Assembly: GCA_934216145.1 (NCBI GenBank)
Contig: CAKQBG010000049.1
Span: 1-14,086 of the forward strand
Reading direction: 5' to 3'
Length of the DNA stretch: 14,086 nt
Source of the DNA: an uncultured Anaeroplasma sp.
GTDB taxonomy: Bacteria; Bacillota_I; Bacilli_A; Acholeplasmatales; Anaeroplasmataceae
The notes beneath the pieces are model-generated. The model searched no databases and was not told where the DNA came from. It saw nothing but the letters and a program-made list of their open reading frames with translations. Positions 7,416 through 14,016 of this stretch are shown in pieces. A program made the position numbers and the translations under genes. The stretch's first letter is position 1. Each line of letters opens with the position of its first letter.

Positions 7416-8275
7416 AATAATGTTTCTCCTTCCTTATCAACCTTATTAACTATCATAATAGAACCTAGTATAATAATTAATATTACCACAGCTAATACAG
7501 AACCCTGATTATAAGACATATTAATAAAGCTTTGTTCAATAATATTACCAATTAAAATAATATTACCATCACCTAAAACCTTTGGTATTGCGAATCCTGA
7601 TAAGCATGGTAATAATACCATTATAGATCCTGATACTATACCCTTACTAGATAATGGTACAATAACCTTCCAAAACTTTTTAAATTCTGTACAGCCTAAA
7701 TCTAGGGCAGCCTCATGTAATAAAGGATCAATTTTTTCTAATGATGTATAAATAGGTAATACAATAAATGGTAAGTATGTAAATACCATACCTAATATAA
7801 TCGCAAAATCTGTTCCAATAATATTAATACCTTTTATTCCAAGAATAGATGTAATAATATTATTTTCTTTAAACATTGAAGCTAAAGCATTAATTCTTAA
7901 TAAGAAATTAGTCCACATTGGAAGAATTAATAGAATTAATATTAAATATTTATTTTTGAATTTAGATTTATATAACAAATAAGCTACTAAATATCCAAAA
8001 AAGATGCATATAGCTGTTGTTATAAAAGAATATTTTATTGAATTAAAAAAGGCAATAATAGTTGATGTTTCTGTTAAAATTGAAAAATTTGAAATAGAAA
8101 AGCTCATTCCATCAAATCTAGTACCCTCAGTATCAACGAACATTAAAAATACCATAATGATCATTGGTAATACTGCAAGAATATAAAGCCAAATTAAATA
8201 GGGTTTAGCTAGCTTATCTAATCTATGAGCATTCTGATGAGCTGGTTTTACTCTATTGGCACTAGTTTTTTGCAT
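7412..8275 (-). CDS. potB: Spermidine/putrescine ABC transporter permease PotB
   Basis: About 287 aa from the ATG at 8273-8275. That start has AAGGTGG 7 nt upstream, whereas an in-frame ATG at 8297-8299 has no such site. The protein is an integral membrane permease with about six helices, beginning with LIWLYILAVLPMIIMVFLMF. The EAA motif reads EAALDLGCTEFKKFWKVIVP, and PCLSGFAIPKVLGDG...IGNIIEQSFI is typical of PotB. With PotC it forms the translocation pore energised by PotA. It overlaps potA by 28 nt and potC by 4 nt. Nothing is missing relative to the family. Confidence 0.93.
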   Translation of the reverse strand: MQKTSANRVKPAHQNAHRLDKLAKPYLIWLYILAVLPMIIMVFLMFVDTEGTRFDGMSFSISNFSILTETSTIIAFFNSIKYSFITTAICIFFGYLVAYLLYKSKFKNKYLILILLILPMWTNFLLRINALASMFKENNIITSILGIKGINIIGTDFAIILGMVFTYLPFIVLPIYTSLEKIDPLLHEAALDLGCTEFKKFWKVIVPLSSKGIVSGSIMVLLPCLSGFAIPKVLGDGNIILIGNIIEQSFINMSYNQGSVLAVVILIIILGSIMIVNKVDKEGETLL

Positions 8276-9438
8276 GAGCCATCCACCTTCATCAAGCATA
8301 TTTCATATGGGTCAACAGTTAAGCCAACATGCTCTCCTGTTTTAACATCCTCATATGTATGAACAACATATTCAACACCCTCAATATCAACACAAAGCTC
8401 ATAATGAACTCCCTTGAAAATTGATGATGTAACAAAGCCAACAACCTTAGCCTTTTCAATAGGTACTACATCCCAGTCCTCTGGTCTAATTACGACATCA
8501 ACATGCTCATCAATATCAAATTCATATCCTAATACAGGGAAATCCTGTCCTAAGAAATGAACTACATTTTTAGCAACATAAACACCATTCATAATATTAG
8601 ATTCACCAATAAAATTAGCTACATATCTATTAACAGGTTCATTATATATATCCTTTGGTGTACCCATTTGCTGAATGATACCATCCTTCATAACAATAAT
8701 TCTATCACTCATAACCATAGCTTCCTCTTGATCATGAGTTACAAATATAAATGTTATTCCTAGATTTCTTTGCATTTCCTTAAGCTCATATTGCATGTTT
8801 TGTCTTAGCTTTAAGTCCAAAGCTGAAAGTGGTTCATCTAGTAATAAAATTTTAGGCTTTAAAATAATGGCACGAGCTATTGCGACTCTTTGCATCTGTC
8901 CGCCTGACATTTTATCAATACTTCTTTTTTCAAAGCTAGATAAATTAACCATTTTTAAAGCATCTTCTACCGCTTCTTTAATGTGAGCCTTTAATACTCT
9001 ACTGATATCAAAATAATTGACACTTTTAGTATCCTTTTTAGCTCCTCTTCTTATTTTTTCTTCAATCGCTTCTTTTTTGATTTTTTCAATTCCGCCAAAG
9101 AAATTAATAATAAATTTTCTACCACGGTTTGTCAAACCAAATGCTACATTATCAAAGACATTTAAATGTGGAAATAATGCATATCTCTGGAATACTGTAT
9201 TAATTGGTCTTGCATAAGCTGGAAGATCATTAATAATTTTTCCATTAACAATAATTTCTCCTGAATTAGGATACTCAAATCCTCCTATCATTCTTAGAGT
9301 GGTAGTTTTACCACATCCAGAAGGTCCTAGTAGAGTTACAAACTCGTTTTCATAGATGTTCAAATTGAGACCATCTACTACACAATTGTCACCATAGTAT
9401 TTAACTATGTTGTGCAATTCGATAAGTGGTTTTGCCAA
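8248..9438 (-). CDS. potA: Spermidine/putrescine ABC transporter ATPase PotA
   Basis: This 396-aa ABC ATPase has Walker A GPSGCGKT (38-45), Q-loop Q83 (FQRYALFPH), signature SGGQM (177-181), Walker B ILLLDEP (196-202), D-loop SALD and the switch H234 (VTHDQEEA). A TOBE-type regulatory domain follows, from about residue 275 (FIGESNIMNG, RPEDWDVV). Residues about 104-150 hold an extra basic segment (GRKFIINFFGGIEKIKKEAI, then IRRGAKKDTK) between the Q-loop and signature, absent from E. coli PotA but reminiscent of mycoplasma PotA. The first possible in-frame start is TTG at 9436-9438, three codons after an in-frame TAA and with no Shine-Dalgarno. A well-placed ATG with Shine-Dalgarno lies at 9478 in another frame (see the separate entry). 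The gene is intact from Walker A onward. Confidence 0.93.
   Translation of the reverse strand: MAKPLIELHNIVKYYGDNCVVDGLNLNIYENEFVTLLGPSGCGKTTTLRMIGGFEYPNSGEIIVNGKIINDLPAYARPINTVFQRYALFPHLNVFDNVAFGLTNRGRKFIINFFGGIEKIKKEAIEEKIRRGAKKDTKSVNYFDISRVLKAHIKEAVEDALKMVNLSSFEKRSIDKMSGGQMQRVAIARAIILKPKILLLDEPLSALDLKLRQNMQYELKEMQRNLGITFIFVTHDQEEAMVMSDRIIVMKDGIIQQMGTPKDIYNEPVNRYVANFIGESNIMNGVYVAKNVVHFLGQDFPVLGYEFDIDEHVDVVIRPEDWDVVPIEKAKVVGFVTSSIFKGVHYELCVDIEGVEYVVHTYEDVKTGEHVGLTVDPYEICLMKVDGSCKKLVPIE
8283..8289 (-). promoter_or_regulatory. Shine-Dalgarno deciding the potB start
   Basis: AAGGTGG on the minus strand lies 7 nt before ATG 8273-8275, within the last codons of potA. It favours the shorter PotB beginning MQKTSAN. 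Confidence 0.8.
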
Positions 9439-9478
9439 CGCTGTTTACCGAATCAGAAAGAGAATCTCCCTTTCTCAT
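9401..9478 (-). CDS. Possible 25-codon leader ORF overlapping the potA start out of frame
   Basis: ATG at 9476-9478 is preceded by GGAAAGG (9485-9491) at 6 nt, the best ribosome site in the potA leader. The frame reads MRKGDSLSDSVNSVGKTTY... and ends at TAA 9401-9403, inside potA but one base out of its frame. It may be a leader peptide coupled to potA. Alternatively it is the true potA 5' end, separated by a one-base indel: removing one T from 9444-9446 would join MRKGDSLSDSVTALA to KPLIELHN. There is no homology evidence either way. Confidence 0.35.
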   Translation of the reverse strand: MRKGDSLSDSVNSVGKTTYRIAQHS

Positions 9479-9529
9479 TTTTTTCCTTTCCAAAAAAATA
9501 TTTATTTATTTTTTATTGGCTTGTAACTT

Positions 9530-9544
9530 GTTAAAATATTTAAC
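9530..9544. repeat. 15-bp perfect inverted repeat in the pot leader
   Basis: GTTAAA and TTTAAC flank a 3-bp centre, and further TAACTT/GTTAA half-sites lie on both sides (9523-9552). It could be an operator for a local regulator, but AT-rich DNA yields such palindromes easily. It sits downstream of the candidate -10 element. Confidence 0.4.
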
Positions 9545-9596
9545 TTTTTAACTCCCCAAAAATGTCTAAAGATATAGGTAACTTTAAACGAATCTA

Positions 9597-9602
9597 ATTA
9601 TA
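9597..9602 (-). promoter_or_regulatory. Candidate -10 element for potABCD
   Basis: A perfect TATAAT on the minus strand, with no good -35 at 16-18 bp. It would give a leader of about 110-150 nt before potA. Confidence 0.35.
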
Positions 9603-9701
9603 TACTTTATTTCAAAATATGCAATAGTTTTTTATGGAAATAAAATAAAAAAAATTATTAAGCTATTTAATTAATATTTAATAAATTAAATATAAATGTA
9701 G

Positions 9702-9733
9702 AAAAAAGGCATTTTCCAGCAATAGAAAATACC
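9702..9733 (-). terminator. Intrinsic terminator of the serine acetyltransferase/esterase operon
   Basis: On the minus strand GGTATTTTC pairs with GAAAATGCC (9 bp including one T-G wobble, 8-nt loop) and is followed by TTTTTT. The wobble is only tolerated on the minus strand, which fixes the direction. It lies 8 nt behind the esterase stop. Confidence 0.9.
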
Positions 9734-9741
9734 TATAATAA

Positions 9742-10491
9742 TTAATCTAATATATGATACATAAAATGAGGAGTCTGTTCTAACCAGCTTGGCCAATCAT
9801 GTGGATGTTCATATCCCCAATAATCAATCCATGCATGTATACCTAATCTCTTTAATTCATAATCCATAGCTTTAGTGTCGTTTAGACAGTCTTCCTCCCA
9901 GCTTCCCTGACCAACACAAATAATAATACGAGCCTTTTTATATAAATCAATATAGAAATGGTCATAATTCATATTTCTTAATGAATCAATAGGTGAATTT
10001 AAAAACATTAATTCATCACTATAATCATGAATAAAGAAATTAGTTCTATAAATACCAGATAATGCTAAAACAGCATCAAATATATCAGGTCTTCTAATTA
10101 AAAAATTTACAGCGTGATATGCTCCCATAGATACACCATAGGTCATAATTCCAGAATTATTATAGCCATTAGGATTAATGTCATAAACTCTTTTTACAAA
10201 TTCTTCAACTACATAGCGATAATATAATTCCTGATGAAATATTCTGTCACTAGGATTCATCCAATCAGCACTAAATGATTCTAAATCCATACTATCAACA
10301 CAGAATATCTGAATTTTACCATTTTCAATATACCATTCAATGGAATTAATCATTCCTCTATCCTCATAGTCATAAAATCTGCCATTTTGGCTAGGGAAAA
10401 AGATACAAGGCTTACCAGCATGACCATAAACCTTAAATTCCATATCTCTTTTTAATATATTACTATATTCCTTATAATATTCTACCTTCAT
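9742..10491 (-). CDS. Putative esterase, alpha/beta-hydrolase fold (esterase D-like)
   Basis: This 249-aa cytoplasmic protein of the esterase family (PF00756-like) has the nucleophile elbow G119-V-S121-M-G123 (TYGVSMGAYHA), then RRPDIFDAVLALSG, which follows the elbow in this family. A late histidine cluster, EHPHDWPSW (H229/H231), should supply the catalytic His, and the acid is probably in the GQGSWEEDCLND region. The N-terminus lacks a signal peptide. Its ATG overlaps the serine acetyltransferase stop (ATGA), and AGAGGT lies 5 nt upstream, so the genes are translationally coupled. The substrate is unknown. A link to O-acetyl or thioester turnover is conceivable from the neighbour but not shown. 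Confidence 0.82.
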   Translation of the reverse strand: MKVEYYKEYSNILKRDMEFKVYGHAGKPCIFFPSQNGRFYDYEDRGMINSIEWYIENGKIQIFCVDSMDLESFSADWMNPSDRIFHQELYYRYVVEEFVKRVYDINPNGYNNSGIMTYGVSMGAYHAVNFLIRRPDIFDAVLALSGIYRTNFFIHDYSDELMFLNSPIDSLRNMNYDHFYIDLYKKARIIICVGQGSWEEDCLNDTKAMDYELKRLGIHAWIDYWGYEHPHDWPSWLEQTPHFMYHILD

Positions 10492-11258
10492 CTAGTACCT
10501 CTCACAATTTCATTTTCTTCTACATTTTTATCAATTATTAAAGATGTCCCTATAATAGCGCCTTTTTTTATAATAATATCACCTAATATCGATGAGTTTG
10601 AACAAATAATTACATTATCCTCTAATGTTGGGTGTCTCTTTTCATTTTTAAGCTTAAATAGATTTGTTATTTTCTTAGAGCCAAGTGTAACACCATGAAA
10701 TAGTTTTACATTATTTCCAATTATAGAGGTTTCCCCTATAACAACACCAGTTCCATGATCTATAACAAAGCCATAACCTATTTTTGCGTTAGGATTAATA
10801 TCTATTCCTGTATTAGAATGGATATATTCTGAAATCATTTTAGGTAGAATTTTAATTCCTAATAAAATAAGCTCATGAGCTACTCTATAGCCTAATATAG
10901 CAAAAAAGGTTAATGAGGATAAAACAAATTCTTCTTTATCTATTATTGCAGGATCACTATTTAGATAATTATCTAAATCTAGATATAAATATTTTTCAAT
11001 TTTAATTAGCGCTTTTTGAAATGAATCAATAATTCTTTTTATTTCTTCATTTTTATAATTCAATCTAATTAAAAAACTTTCTAAGATACTTGAAATTTTA
11101 GATATAGAATCATAAATATCAATATATTTATAGTATTCATTAAATATAAGCATTTTAATTCTTAATAAAAAATCATTTATCTCTTCATTTGAAATATAAT
11201 TATATTTTTGAAATAAGCTCTTTTTATTTTCCAACCACAATTTAACAATGTCATCCAT
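10488..11258 (-). CDS. cysE: Serine O-acetyltransferase (long-form CysE-like)
   Basis: About 256 aa from ATG 11256-11258, which has GGAG 7 nt upstream. A TTG at 11295-11297 would lengthen it but has no ribosome site and falls inside the candidate promoter. An all-helical N-terminal domain (about 1-125) leads into VAHELILLGIKILP and a left-handed beta-helix of hexapeptide repeats: HSNTGIDINPNAKIG, then IDHGTGVVIGET with the catalytic-type His, FHGVTLGS and KRHPTLEDNVII. The reaction is L-serine + acetyl-CoA to O-acetylserine, the first step of cysteine synthesis. The chain stops at VRGTR right after the last coil, lacking the C-terminal tail with terminal Ile that CysE uses to bind CysK. No cysteine synthase lies in the window. 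Confidence 0.88.
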   Translation of the reverse strand: MDDIVKLWLENKKSLFQKYNYISNEEINDFLLRIKMLIFNEYYKYIDIYDSISKISSILESFLIRLNYKNEEIKRIIDSFQKALIKIEKYLYLDLDNYLNSDPAIIDKEEFVLSSLTFFAILGYRVAHELILLGIKILPKMISEYIHSNTGIDINPNAKIGYGFVIDHGTGVVIGETSIIGNNVKLFHGVTLGSKKITNLFKLKNEKRHPTLEDNVIICSNSSILGDIIIKKGAIIGTSLIIDKNVEENEIVRGTR

Positions 11259-11265
11259 CAAATCA

Positions 11266-11269
11266 CTCC
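11266..11269 (-). promoter_or_regulatory. Shine-Dalgarno deciding the serine acetyltransferase start
   Basis: GGAG (minus strand, within GGAGTGAT) is 7 nt before ATG 11256-11258. The upstream TTG at 11297 has only A/T-rich sequence before it. Confidence 0.8.
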
Positions 11270-11285
11270 AATGTGGCCTATACTT

Positions 11286-11291
11286 ATTATA
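11286..11291 (-). promoter_or_regulatory. Candidate -10 element for serine acetyltransferase
   Basis: TATAAT on the minus strand lies 27 nt upstream of the chosen ATG, with a weak -35-like TTTATT at 11309-11314 (17-bp spacing). If correct, the TTG at 11297 would be upstream of transcription. Confidence 0.45.
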
Positions 11292-11319
11292 TGCCAAGTA
11301 TGAAAATAAATAAATATAT

Positions 11320-11345
11320 TTTCTTTTTTTCTTTAAAAAAAGAAA
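11320..11345. repeat. 11-bp AT-rich palindrome between divergent promoters
   Basis: TTTCTTTTTTT (11320-11330) and AAAAAAAGAAA (11335-11345) are perfectly complementary around a 4-nt centre. It lies upstream of both divergent genes and overlaps the candidate -35 of the fumarase promoter. It may be a regulator site or simply opposed T and A tracts. Confidence 0.4.
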
Positions 11346-11360
11346 TATTCATTGTATAAT
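11332..11360 (+). promoter_or_regulatory. Candidate promoter of the fumarase/malic enzyme operon
   Basis: TTTAAA (11332-11337), a 17-bp spacer and TATAAT (11355-11360). The leader to the ATG at 11378 would be about 10-15 nt, containing GAGGT. Confidence 0.55.
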
Positions 11361-11366
11361 TTTATC

Positions 11367-11371
11367 GAGGT
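11367..11371 (+). promoter_or_regulatory. Shine-Dalgarno deciding the fumarase alpha start
   Basis: GAGGT touches the ATG at 11372 but is 6 nt from the ATG at 11378, so translation should begin at 11378 (MKKIETH). Confidence 0.8.
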
Positions 11372-11377
11372 ATGGTT

Positions 11378-12214
11378 ATGAAAAAAATAGAAACTCATCT
11401 AATAACTGAAGAAGTTAAGAGATTATGTATTGAAGCCGCTACAATCATTTCCGATGATGTTTTAAATGAGATTCGTTCAGCAAGTAAAAATGAATGTGGT
11501 CTTGCGAAATCAATTTTAGAACAAATTATTGAAAATGATGAGTTAGCTAAAAATGAAAATATACCAATGTGCCAGGATACAGGAATAACTATTGTCTTTG
11601 TTGAGCTTGGTAATGAGGTTTTTATTGATGGTTCATTATATGATGCCATTAATAAGGGAGTAAGGGAAGGATATTTAGAAGGATATTTAAGAAAGAGTGT
11701 TGTTAAATCGCCTTTAAATAGAATTAATACAAAAGATAATACTCCTGCAATTATTCATACTAAGCTTGTAATGGGAGATACATTGAAAATAACTGTATGT
11801 CCTAAAGGAGCAGGTAGTGAAAATATGAGTAAGGTTAAAATGCTTCTTCCTGCTGATGGTATAAAGGGAATTGAAAATTTCGTTATAGAAACCATCAAGG
11901 AAGCTGGTGGTAGAGCTTGCCCTCCATTAATAGTTGGAGTTGGAATTGGTGGAGATTTAGAAAAATGTGCTCTACTTGCTAAGGAAGCTTTATTAAGAGA
12001 TATAAATGATTATTCAAATGATCCTGATGCGAAAAAACTTGAGGATGATTTATTAGAGAAAATAAATTCAACTAATATAGGTCCAATGGGACTTGGAGGT
12101 AATACTACTGCTTTTAGGGTTAAGGTTAATACCTATCCATGTCATATTGCATCATTACCAGTTGCGGTAAATATTCAATGTCATGCATCAAGACATAAGG
12201 TGGTGATTCTATGA
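11378..12214 (+). CDS. fumA: Class I fumarate hydratase, alpha subunit
   Basis: This 278-aa subunit is equivalent to the N-terminal catalytic domain of class I fumarases and L-tartrate dehydratases. The three cysteines expected to bind the [4Fe-4S] cluster are visible: C65 in MCQDTG, C181 in RACPPLIVGVGIGG and C268 in NIQCHASRH. GPMGLGGNTTA (235-245) and KGAGSENMS (143-151) are further family motifs. With the beta subunit it interconverts fumarate and L-malate in the cytoplasm, and the labile cluster fits an anaerobe. Tartrate dehydratase cannot be excluded by motif alone, but the malic enzyme immediately downstream favours fumarase. The start was chosen by Shine-Dalgarno spacing. It overlaps the beta subunit by 4 nt. 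Confidence 0.92.
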   Translation: MKKIETHLITEEVKRLCIEAATIISDDVLNEIRSASKNECGLAKSILEQIIENDELAKNENIPMCQDTGITIVFVELGNEVFIDGSLYDAINKGVREGYLEGYLRKSVVKSPLNRINTKDNTPAIIHTKLVMGDTLKITVCPKGAGSENMSKVKMLLPADGIKGIENFVIETIKEAGGRACPPLIVGVGIGGDLEKCALLAKEALLRDINDYSNDPDAKKLEDDLLEKINSTNIGPMGLGGNTTAFRVKVNTYPCHIASLPVAVNIQCHASRHKVVIL

Positions 12215-12738
12215 TAATTGAATATCCTAATGATAAAGAAAAACTAAAAGATATTAAGGCTGGAGATGTTATAGAATTTTCAGGCATTATATATACAGCT
12301 AGAGATGCTGCTCATATGCGTATAAGAAAAATGCTTGATAATAATGAACCGTTACCAGTAGATTTTAATAATTCATTTATTTATTATGCTGGTCCTACTC
12401 CTACTAAGCCTGGTCATGTTATAGGATCTATAGGACCTACTACATCTTCTAGAATGGATCCATTTTCAAGTATGATGAAGGAATTAAATGTAGTTGGTAC
12501 TATTGGTAAGGGTCCTAGAAGTAAGGAATGTACTGATTATTATATTAATAATAAAATTCTATATTTTATTACAACAGGTGGCTGTGGAGCGTTATTAGCT
12601 AAAGCAGTTAAGGAAGCAAAGGAAATTGCCTTCTTAGACTTAGGACCTGAATCAATTAAAAAGCTAAAAGTTGAAAATTTTAAAATGATTTGTGCAATAG
12701 ATTATTATGGAAATAATATTTTTGGAGGAGAAAGATGA
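12211..12738 (+). CDS. fumB: Class I fumarate hydratase, beta subunit
   Basis: At 175 aa this matches the C-terminal half of class I fumarases. Motifs are AGDVIEFSGIIYTARDAAHMR near the N-terminus, YAGPTPTKPG, IGPTTSSRMD (substrate-contact SS/R region), IGKGPRS and TTGGCGALLA. It pairs with the alpha subunit to complete the active site. The start codon overlaps the preceding stop (ATGA) and has AAGGTGGTGAT upstream, and its own stop overlaps the malic enzyme start in the same way. Equimolar production by coupled translation is expected. Here fumB means the beta subunit of a two-part enzyme, not the E. coli FumB isozyme. Confidence 0.92.
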   Translation: MIIEYPNDKEKLKDIKAGDVIEFSGIIYTARDAAHMRIRKMLDNNEPLPVDFNNSFIYYAGPTPTKPGHVIGSIGPTTSSRMDPFSSMMKELNVVGTIGKGPRSKECTDYYINNKILYFITTGGCGALLAKAVKEAKEIAFLDLGPESIKKLKVENFKMICAIDYYGNNIFGGER

Positions 12739-13919
12739 GTTTAAAAGAAGATGCACTAAAATTACATAAGGAAAATCATGGTAAGCTAGAGATTAAATCT
12801 AAGGTTAAAATTGAAAACCAACAAGATTTGTCATTGGCTTATACACCAGGTGTAGCTTATGTATGTAAGGAGATTGAAGCTAATAAGGATTTAGCTTATG
12901 ATTATACATCAAAGGCTAATATGGTAGCTGTTATTACTGATGGTTCAGCAGTATTAGGATTAGGTAATATTGGACCATATGGAGCTATTCCTGTTATGGA
13001 AGGTAAATCAATTTTATTAAAAGAATTAGCAGGGGTTGATTCAATTCCTTTATGCTTAAAGACACAAAATGTTGAAGAAATAATTCAAATTTGTAAAGCT
13101 TTAGAGCCAACACTTGGTGCAATTAACCTTGAAGATATTTCAGCACCAAGATGTGTAACAATTGAAAGAAGATTAATAGAGGAAATGGATATTCCAGTAT
13201 TCCATGATGATCAACATGGTACTTCTATTATTGTTGCTTCTGCATTCTTAAATATTGCTAGATTAACAAAAAGAAATCTTAAGGATATGACTGTTGTATT
13301 ATCTGGTACTGGTGCTGCTGGTTCTATGGTTGCTAAAATGCTAAAGAAAATTGGAGTAGGTAAAATATATGCCTATAATATTAATGGTGTTGTAGATAAG
13401 AATAAATATGATTCATACGATTTCTTAATTAAAGAATTAATTGATGAGAATATCTTTGATACACCATTAAATCATGATAATACTCTTGCAAGTATTATGA
13501 AGAATGCTGATGCATTTGTTGGAGTTTCTGCTCCTAACCTAGTATCTAAGGAAATGGTAAAGTCTATGAATGATAAGCCTATTATCTTCGCAATGGCAAA
13601 TCCAAACCCTGAAATTACTTATGATGATGCAAAAGAGGCTGGTGCTTATATAGTTGGTTCTGGTAGAAGTGATTATCCTAACCAAATTAATAATGTTTTA
13701 GCCTTCCCTGGAATCTTTAAGGGCGCTTTAGCTGTAAGAGCTAAAAAAATTAATGAAGAGATGAAGCTAGCTGCTGCATATGCTATTTCCTCAATCATTA
13801 AGGATGAGGAATTAACTCCTGATTATATTGTACCATCTGCTTTTGATAAGAGAGTAGTTGAGGTAGTTAGTAAGGCTGTTATGGAAGCTGCAATAAAAAC
13901 TGGTGTAGCTAGAAAATAA
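12735..13919 (+). CDS. Malic enzyme (malate dehydrogenase, oxaloacetate-decarboxylating)
   Basis: This 394-aa bacterial-type malic enzyme catalyses L-malate + NAD(P)+ to pyruvate + CO2 + NAD(P)H. Visible elements are the catalytic Tyr in YTPGVAYVCKEI (Y36), GPYGAIPVMEGKSILLK with K91, the metal-binding region NLEDISAP (E133, D134) and HDDQHGT (D158-D159), and the Rossmann loop SGTGAAG (190-196). The end of the second Rossmann strand reads IYAYNINGV, with Asn where many homologues have an Asp that binds the NAD ribose, so the cofactor preference is open. GGAGGAG precedes the ATG, which overlaps the fumarase beta stop. Length is normal (about 390-410). As third gene of the operon it links fumarate to pyruvate; the direction in vivo is unknown. 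Confidence 0.93.
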   Translation: MSLKEDALKLHKENHGKLEIKSKVKIENQQDLSLAYTPGVAYVCKEIEANKDLAYDYTSKANMVAVITDGSAVLGLGNIGPYGAIPVMEGKSILLKELAGVDSIPLCLKTQNVEEIIQICKALEPTLGAINLEDISAPRCVTIERRLIEEMDIPVFHDDQHGTSIIVASAFLNIARLTKRNLKDMTVVLSGTGAAGSMVAKMLKKIGVGKIYAYNINGVVDKNKYDSYDFLIKELIDENIFDTPLNHDNTLASIMKNADAFVGVSAPNLVSKEMVKSMNDKPIIFAMANPNPEITYDDAKEAGAYIVGSGRSDYPNQINNVLAFPGIFKGALAVRAKKINEEMKLAAAYAISSIIKDEELTPDYIVPSAFDKRVVEVVSKAVMEAAIKTGVARK

Positions 13920-13930
13920 ATATTATAATT

Positions 13931-13966
13931 AAGACATTTTAGATCTTTTTAAAATGTCTTTTTTTT
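13931..13966 (+). terminator. Intrinsic terminator of the fumarase/malic enzyme operon
   Basis: AAGACATTTT (13931-13940) and AAAATGTCTT (13951-13960) form a perfect 10-bp stem, and the T run continues to 13966. It begins 11 nt after the malic enzyme stop. Confidence 0.92.
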
Positions 13967-13972
13967 AAAGTC

Positions 13973-14005
13973 AAAAAAAGCCCAACCATATTTCAGGTTG
14001 GACTT
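13973..14005 (-). terminator. Minus-strand terminator for a gene beyond the right edge
   Basis: On the minus strand AAGTCCAACC pairs with GGTTGGGCTT (10 bp, one T-G wobble, 8-nt loop), followed by a T run (complement of 13973-13979). On the plus strand the wobble becomes a C-A mismatch, so it should serve minus-strand transcription entering from the right. Confidence 0.75.
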
Positions 14006-14016
14006 AATTTTGGTTA

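Larger units (their letters stand above)
9439..9741. other. Intergenic leader between potA and the esterase gene
   Basis: This 303-bp AT-rich stretch holds the esterase-operon terminator (9702-9733), a candidate pot promoter (9597-9602), an inverted repeat (9530-9544) and the 5' part of a leader ORF with its ribosome site. AAGTTAC occurs twice on the minus strand, at 9577-9583 and 9521-9527. I see no tRNA and no riboswitch class that I can recognise. Confidence 0.6.

Noticed and set aside
8004..9217. Four plus-strand open frames of 60-68 aa
   Set aside because: All lie antisense inside potB or potA, where the minus-strand proteins contain conserved motifs.
9456..9476. Hairpin in the potA leader (AGAAAG / CTTTCT arms) as a terminator or riboswitch
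   Set aside because: Only about six pairs with a mismatch above them and no T run. It overlaps the leader ORF and matches no riboswitch class I know.
11395..11649. Minus-strand 84-aa open frame
   Set aside because: Antisense to fumarase alpha across the conserved MCQDTG region, with no independent support.
7412..12738. Mycoplasma genetic code (TGA = Trp)
   Set aside because: TGA serves as the stop at tight ATGA overlaps between intact genes, and tryptophans in motifs are encoded by TGG.
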